The position numbers and the translations under genes were made by a program. The notes beneath the pieces are model-generated. The model did no database searches, was not told the origin of the DNA, and saw only the letters and a program-made list of their open reading frames with translations. This document shows positions 6,909-10,196 of a DNA stretch of 10,196 nucleotides, one piece after another (within the stretch, counting starts at the first letter, position 1; the number at the start of each line of letters is the position of its first letter). Origin of the DNA: CAWELS01 sp964468205 (GTDB taxonomy: Bacteria; Acidobacteriota; Terriglobia; Bryobacterales; Bryobacteraceae); the NCBI GenBank assembly GCA_964468205.1, contig CAYXVG010000121.1, positions 1-10,196 of the forward strand. The letters run 5' to 3'.

Positions 6909-8096
6909 TCAGGAGTGGGCTCGGCTTTCGCCGCTGTTTACAATGGCGAACTTGGCGGCAACCGGGCCAAGTATTTCATAGATGACAACGTTCGAGAGAA
7001 TGATGGGGACGATGGCTGGGGCGTACTCGGGGAAACGCTGCGAGATGTTGAGGGTGATTCCGACGGCGAGTCCCGCATGGGCCATGAGAGTGAAGCCGAG
7101 ATAGCGCTGGACCGGTTGTTCGAGGCGGAGGCGGGTGGAGCCGAAGCGAGCTCCGAACCATTTGCCGGCGCCGCGGGCGAGCAAGTAAATGGCGCCGAAG
7201 ACGCCCATGGCGGGGACCAGCGAAGCGTCGAGGTCCGCGCCGGCCATGACGAAGAAAATGGCGTAGAAAGGCGGGTCGGAGTGGGAAAGAGATTCGAAGA
7301 TTCCGCGTCTACGGGCGGAGAGATTGACGATGGCGCCACCGAGGGCGAGGCTGGCGACGAGGGGGGAGAGGTCGAGGGCGTGAGAAAAGCCGATGCATAG
7401 CAGTACGCCGCCGGTGAGCAGCATGGCGACTTCGCCCTGCTCGGTGATCTGTTTGACCCAGGCCGAGATTAAGATCCCAATGAGGTAACCCATGGCTGCC
7501 GATCCGGCGATTTGCCAGACCATGGAATAGGCGGTGATCCAGAGGGCGGAGCCGATTCCGCCGGCGGCGCCGGGGTCGCCCGCGAAGCCGACGAGCGAGG
7601 CCACGAGGGTGAACATAGTGAGGCAGAGCAGATTGTTGATGGCGATGATGCCGAGCAGGGTTTCGGTGAGCGGGCCTTCGCTGTTGCACTCCCGCACCAC
7701 CATGAGGGTCGAGGCCGGGGCGGTTTCCATGGCGATAGAGCCGAGCAGGAGGGCGACTTGCCAGGGTTGGTGGAGCGCGAGAGCGCCGGCTGACACCAGG
7801 ACAAATGCGGCGCCGGATTCGAGCAAAGCGATCACGAGCGCGCTGCGGCCGATTTTGGAAAGCCGGGCGAAATGGAAGACTGCGCCAACACCGAGCAGGA
7901 TCAGGCCGAGCGCGACTTCTGCGAGCACGTGCATGGCTTCCAGGTTGTCGTGGCTGATCCAGCCCAAGGCAAATGGACCGACGGCAATGCCGGCGAGGAT
8001 ATAACCGGTTACCTCCGGAATTCGCAGACGCTGGACGAGGTGACCGGCTACCAGGGCCAGAAGCAGGATTAGTCCCAGTGATCCGAGTTCATTCAT
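6909..8096 (-). CDS. Cation:proton antiporter-like membrane protein (CPA2/Na+-H+ exchanger family) with Asn-Asn active site
   Basis: A 395-residue integral membrane protein with about 11-13 hydrophobic helices over its whole length. The start fits the family: LGLILLLALVAGHLVQRLRIPEVTGYILAGIAVGP (7-41). The unwound helix region reads METAPASTLMVVRE at 123-136. It is followed by GPLTETLLGIIAINNLLCLT at 141-160, which aligns with the family helix that normally ends in a catalytic Asp-Asp (or Asn-Asp). Here the pair is N154-N155. Later landmarks are FYAIFFVMAGADLD (277-290) and LMAHAGLAVGITLN (337-350). There is no C-terminal NAD-binding (TrkA-N) or TrkA-C regulatory domain. E124 is an unusual acidic residue beside the predicted ion site. 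The ATG at 8096 lacks a good ribosome binding site. Ion exchange is expected from the family, but the active-site change makes it uncertain. Confidence 0.88.
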   Translation of the reverse strand: MNELGSLGLILLLALVAGHLVQRLRIPEVTGYILAGIAVGPFALGWISHDNLEAMHVLAEVALGLILLGVGAVFHFARLSKIGRSALVIALLESGAAFVLVSAGALALHQPWQVALLLGSIAMETAPASTLMVVRECNSEGPLTETLLGIIAINNLLCLTMFTLVASLVGFAGDPGAAGGIGSALWITAYSMVWQIAGSAAMGYLIGILISAWVKQITEQGEVAMLLTGGVLLCIGFSHALDLSPLVASLALGGAIVNLSARRRGIFESLSHSDPPFYAIFFVMAGADLDASLVPAMGVFGAIYLLARGAGKWFGARFGSTRLRLEQPVQRYLGFTLMAHAGLAVGITLNISQRFPEYAPAIVPIILSNVVIYEILGPVAAKFAIVNSGESRAHS

Positions 8097-8201
8097 TGAG
8101 GGATGGTTGCGCTTCTTCCCAAGATTATCGTGGATAAGCTGTGCGCGGGGGCAATTTCACTCTTCTCGATCCGATGACGGAGGGCGAGGCGGGAGGCGTT
8201 G
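8097..8201. other. Short intergenic spacer upstream of the antiporter gene
   Basis: This is a 105-base gap between two minus-strand genes. On the minus strand GATAAT (8123-8128) resembles a -10, and TTGCCC (8149-8154) lies 20 bases upstream, which is longer than usual. The antiporter may therefore have its own weak promoter or be read through from the M23 gene. No hairpin terminator for the M23 gene is evident. Confidence 0.3.
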
Positions 8202-9497
8202 TCAGTCAGCGCTCTCGGATTCCGGGAGACCCGCGCTGGCGAGGTATCGTTCCGGCGGCTGAGGTCCCGGCGCCATCATAGAGCGGAAGCGGTCGCGGGC
8301 GGCGGCGAATGTGGCGAACTGCGCCTGGGCGATTCTGGTGGTGCGTGGAGGCTTGAGCCTTTCGAAATCAAGGTACTTTCCTTTCTTCCGGATGCGGAAG
8401 TCCAGGTGCGGTCCGGTGGAGAGTCCGGTGGAGCCGACGAGGCCGATGCGCTGGCCTTGCGCGACCTTCTGGCCGCTGTTGACGAGGCGGCGAGAGAGGT
8501 GCATATACATTGTTTCGAAGCCATTAGCGTGTTTAATCTTGATTAGATTGCCGGCGCCGCCCGAGCGGCCGGAGAAGGTGACGCGTCCGGAGGCGACCGC
8601 TTGCACCGGAGTGCCGGTGGGCGCGGCGTAGTCGGTGCCGAGGTGTGGGCGGCGGATCTTGAGCACGGGGTGGAAGCGGCTATGGGAGAAGCGGGAGCTG
8701 ACGCGGGCGTCGAATTTCATGGGCGAGCGCAGGAAGGCGGATTGGAGTGACTCGCCGTCGCCGGAGAAGTACTGTGGTTTTCCGTCATCGCCGGGAAAGA
8801 GGAAGGCGTCGTAACGGACGCCGGAGTTCACGTATTTTGCCGCGAGGATGCGTCGGTAGGAGGGTTCCTGGCCGTTGAGGTAGACTTTTTTTTCGACGAG
8901 AGCGCAGAACTCGTCGCCGGGGCGGGGATCGGTGTAAAAGTCGAGATCCCAGGCGAAGATTTCCGCCATGCGGATGGCGAGGATGTGGGGCTGTTCGCCG
9001 GCGCGCTCGATGCTGGCAAAGAGGCTGCCTTCGAGGATTCCGCAGACCGAGGTAGTGATAAGAGTGCCGGGAATCTCCTCGACACGGGCCCTGTAGGATT
9101 CTCCTTCACGGCTGACCTCGAGCTGGTGATCGGGGTCGATGATGTATTCGAGCGACTTGATGCTGCTGTCCTGGGAGCGGCGGAGGGTCAATTCGGAGCC
9201 GGCGCGGAATTTCCTCACGTCGAATGCGCCGCTGACAGCGGCGATGATCCGCAAACGGTCGTCTCGTCGGGCGCCGGCACGGGCGAGCAGATCCTCGAGG
9301 TTGTCGCCACGGCGGATAGCGAAGCGCTCGGGAAAGAACTCGATACTTGGGACCAGGGCGCTGGCGGCCAATGGTGAAGGGGGCGAATCGCTCCAGCCGT
9401 TGGGAGGGAGGCGCGCCGAGACCGCCATAATAATGACGGTGATTATCCCAAGAGTAAGAACACCGAAGCCCTTGCGCATTACAGAAATGATTATCAT
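8202..9497 (-). CDS. M23-family murein endopeptidase, MepM-like, membrane-anchored
   Basis: The protein has 431 residues. A short N-terminus with R8-K9 precedes a hydrophobic segment at 11-28 (FGVLTLGIITVIIMAVSA), which is a signal anchor or signal peptide for the periplasm. Residues about 55-110 look like the LysM/OapA-like N-domain (IRRGDNLEDLLARAG, then SGAFDVRKFRAGSELTL). A Csd3-like second domain follows, with AEIFAWDLDFYTDPRPGDEF at 178-197. The M23 zinc domain runs from about 265 to 382: H285 and D289 (HLGTDYAAPTGTPV), H333 (MYMHLS), and GPHLDF at 362-367. Such enzymes cut peptide cross-links in peptidoglycan to allow wall growth. The usual HLH motif is HLD here, so D366 replaces a zinc-ligand histidine. 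An ATG at 9479 (M7) gives a more classical signal peptide. TTGCGC (9512-9517) and GATAAT (9490-9495), 16 bases apart, could be a promoter favouring that shorter form. Confidence 0.9.
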   Translation of the reverse strand: MIIISVMRKGFGVLTLGIITVIIMAVSARLPPNGWSDSPPSPLAASALVPSIEFFPERFAIRRGDNLEDLLARAGARRDDRLRIIAAVSGAFDVRKFRAGSELTLRRSQDSSIKSLEYIIDPDHQLEVSREGESYRARVEEIPGTLITTSVCGILEGSLFASIERAGEQPHILAIRMAEIFAWDLDFYTDPRPGDEFCALVEKKVYLNGQEPSYRRILAAKYVNSGVRYDAFLFPGDDGKPQYFSGDGESLQSAFLRSPMKFDARVSSRFSHSRFHPVLKIRRPHLGTDYAAPTGTPVQAVASGRVTFSGRSGGAGNLIKIKHANGFETMYMHLSRRLVNSGQKVAQGQRIGLVGSTGLSTGPHLDFRIRKKGKYLDFERLKPPRTTRIAQAQFATFAAARDRFRSMMAPGPQPPERYLASAGLPESESAD

Positions 9498-9661
9498 CTA
9501 AACGAGTCCGAGCGCAACCCGCAGCCAAACCAGAAAGGGGGCAAGGCGTTTGAAACGGCCGCTGCGCGGAGGGTGTGGACGAGGCAAAGTTTTGTCATGC
9601 GAGTGAGATGGAGGGGGTGAGAGAGGCGATGTGGATGTGGAGGAGGGGCGGTGCGCCGGTT

Positions 9662-9676
9662 GGGTGGGCGGGAGGG
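9662..9676 (+). promoter_or_regulatory. G-quadruplex motif with single-base loops upstream of the rRNA promoter
   Basis: GGGTGGGCGGGAGGG is four G3 tracts separated by T, C and A. Motifs with three single-base loops are the most stable class of intramolecular parallel quadruplex. It ends 35 bases before the -35 of the first candidate rRNA promoter. It touches the inverted repeat at 9676-9694. Confidence 0.6.
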
Positions 9677-9694
9677 TGTCAAAAAAAATGACAC
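9676..9694. promoter_or_regulatory. Inverted repeat GTGTCA-A7-TGACAC, operator or UP-like element
   Basis: GTGTCA (9676-9681) and TGACAC (9689-9694) are exact reverse complements around seven A residues. The site lies 18-36 bases upstream of the -35 at 9712. With the following acaaaactgaaact it gives an A-rich upstream tract like the UP elements of rRNA promoters. The dyad symmetry could also be a dimeric regulator site. Confidence 0.5.
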
Positions 9695-9711
9695 AAAACT
9701 GAAACTGGGGC

Positions 9712-9740
9712 TTGCCAAACGGGAGTCTGGCTGGTATTCT
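9712..9740 (+). promoter_or_regulatory. Candidate rRNA operon promoter P1 (extended -10)
   Basis: TTGCCA (9712-9717), a 17-base spacer and TATTCT (9735-9740), with TGG directly before the -10 (extended -10 motif). The expected start is near 9747, giving a leader of about 390 bases before 16S. An A-rich tract upstream fits a strong stable-RNA promoter. Confidence 0.65.
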
Positions 9741-9784
9741 AAGGGAGTCGCCGCAAGCAGTGGGTCCAAGCGAAAGCAAAAAAA

Positions 9785-9795
9785 CGCACTGTGCG
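9785..9795. promoter_or_regulatory. Short palindrome CGCACTGTGCG next to promoter P2
   Basis: Five-base arms around a central T, ending one base before the P2 -35. The position between P1 and P2 suits an operator or a hairpin in the P1 transcript; it is short enough to be chance. Confidence 0.3.
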
Positions 9796-9796
9796 C

Positions 9797-9825
9797 TTGA
9801 ATTGATCGGGTGCTTCTGGTACTCT
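9797..9825 (+). promoter_or_regulatory. Candidate rRNA operon promoter P2 (extended -10)
   Basis: TTGAAT (9797-9802), a 17-base spacer and TACTCT (9820-9825), again preceded by TGG. Its core CTGGTACTCT differs from the P1 core CTGGTATTCT by one base. That resemblance, 85 bases apart, supports both as real tandem promoters. Confidence 0.55.
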
Positions 9826-9831
9826 GATTGA

Positions 9832-10137
9832 TGGCGGCAGAAGTTCGCTAAGTACGTAGGCAAACGGGACAGTCAGCAGTCGCATCCCGGAGCCTAGCGC
9901 CTACGAGGTTCTGGTAGAACTCCCTTGTTCCGGTTGCGGGTCAGTTATGGCTCGAAAATGGCTGAGAGCGGGGCAGTTTGCGCCAAGAACGCGATTCGAG
10001 GCCAGTGAGCCTCCGGAATCCGGGAAACTGGATCGCCGGAAGGTTTACACGGATGTTTGACAATCTGGTTGGATGTAAGTACTAAGAACTCGTCAGACTC
10101 TGAGTTTAGTCGGGACGGCAAAACAAACTCTAAAAGC
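9832..10137 (+). other. 16S rRNA leader (precursor 5' region) with predicted stems
   Basis: No protein gene is visible here, which fits a transcribed rRNA leader. CGTAGGC (9855-9861) pairs with GCCTACG (9899-9905), enclosing CGGGA (9865-9869) with TCCCG (9885-9889), a nested branched stem. GTTCT (9908-9912) and AGAAC (9916-9920) form a tight hairpin. Close to 16S, GAGTTT (10102-10107) can pair with AAACTC (10125-10130). I could not identify a confident boxA or boxB antitermination signal. The downstream halves of any RNase III processing stem lie beyond the window. Confidence 0.55.
10057..10085 (+). promoter_or_regulatory. Possible third promoter close to 16S
   Basis: TTGACA (10057-10062) is a perfect -35. 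It is followed after 17 bases by TACTAA (10080-10085), a poor -10 (three of six). Transcription would start near 10092, about 46 bases before mature 16S. It may be chance, because a promoter this close would bypass most of the leader. Confidence 0.3.
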
Positions 10138-10196
10138 TTAATTGAGAGTTTGATCCCGGCTCAGAATCAACGCTGGCGGCGCGCTTAACACATGCA
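10138..10196 (+). rRNA. rrs: 16S ribosomal RNA, 5' end (partial)
   Basis: The universally conserved start of bacterial 16S is plain: AGAGTTTGATC at 10145-10155, then GGCTCAG, a conserved AACGCTGGCGGCG, and AACACATGCA at the edge. Aligning AGAGTTT to E. coli position 8 puts the mature 5' end at about 10138, uncertain by a few bases. Only about 59 of roughly 1,500 bases are in the window. The bases after GATC are CCGG rather than the usual CTGG or ATGG. Confidence 0.97.

Larger units (their letters stand above)
9498..9711. other. G-rich spacer between the M23 gene and the rRNA promoters
   Basis: No gene is visible. The plus strand is G/purine-rich from about 9600, with short GATGTG and GGAGG repeats. 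It ends in a G-quadruplex motif and an A-tract inverted repeat, both listed separately. The first part should hold the promoter of the minus-strand M23 gene. Confidence 0.5.

Noticed and set aside
9498..9863. Minus-strand open frames of 91 and 121 codons upstream of the rRNA genes
   Set aside because: Composition is Pro/Ser-rich from the complement of the G-rich strand, they overlap the predicted promoters, and there is no ribosome binding site or recognisable domain.
9832..10137. tRNA or CRISPR-like structure in the rRNA leader
   Set aside because: The stems do not form a cloverleaf with a TTCGA-type arm or CCA-proximal acceptor, and there are no regularly repeated units.

Overview
The window is a GC-rich bacterial chromosome segment that ends in the first ~59 bases of a 16S rRNA gene. 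The G/C-rich codon usage, a soluble GAF/HisKA_2 kinase paired with a REC-PAS protein, a DUF3303 protein and the 16S 5' end suggest an environmental bacterium, possibly Acidobacteriota of the Solibacter/Bryobacter type. That placement is an impression from sequence style and needs the full 16S gene to confirm.

Layout. (1) Positions 1-1563, minus strand: a thiamine-diphosphate enzyme of the acetolactate synthase superfamily, with its C-terminus cut off by the window edge. (2) 1564-1850: a G-rich divergent intergenic region with a degenerate repeat of about 40 bp. (3) 1851-3383, plus strand: galE and pyrE as a tight pair, the pyrE GTG directly following the galE stop. (4) 3495-3554: a perfect 20-bp inverted repeat between convergent genes. 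(5) 3565-6293, minus strand: a two-component pair, with a GAF-HisKA_2-HATPase kinase transcribed first, followed by a REC-PAS protein whose C-terminal half looks like a histidine kinase stripped of its catalytic motifs. (6) 6294-6562: a divergent promoter region. (7) 6563-6838, plus strand: a small DUF3303 protein. (8) 6909-8096, minus strand: a CPA2-type cation:proton antiporter with Asn-Asn where the catalytic Asp-Asp is expected. (9) 8202-9497, minus strand: an M23 peptidoglycan endopeptidase of the MepM type with an HLD instead of an HLH zinc motif. (10) 9498-10137: the rRNA operon control region, with a four-tract G-quadruplex motif, an A-tract inverted repeat, two similar extended -10 promoters, a possible third promoter, and a structured leader. 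(11) From about 10138: the start of the 16S rRNA gene.

How the genes work together. GalE and PyrE both feed UDP-sugar supply: PyrE makes the UMP precursor and GalE interconverts UDP-glucose and UDP-galactose. The kinase and REC-PAS protein are an evident cognate pair, but the receiver protein has no DNA-binding domain, so its output is probably protein-protein. The antiporter and the M23 enzyme are envelope proteins, and no direct functional link between them is visible. I see no phage, transposon, CRISPR or obvious defence system here. The most noteworthy items are the pseudokinase response regulator, the Asn-Asn antiporter, and the architecture upstream of the rRNA genes.
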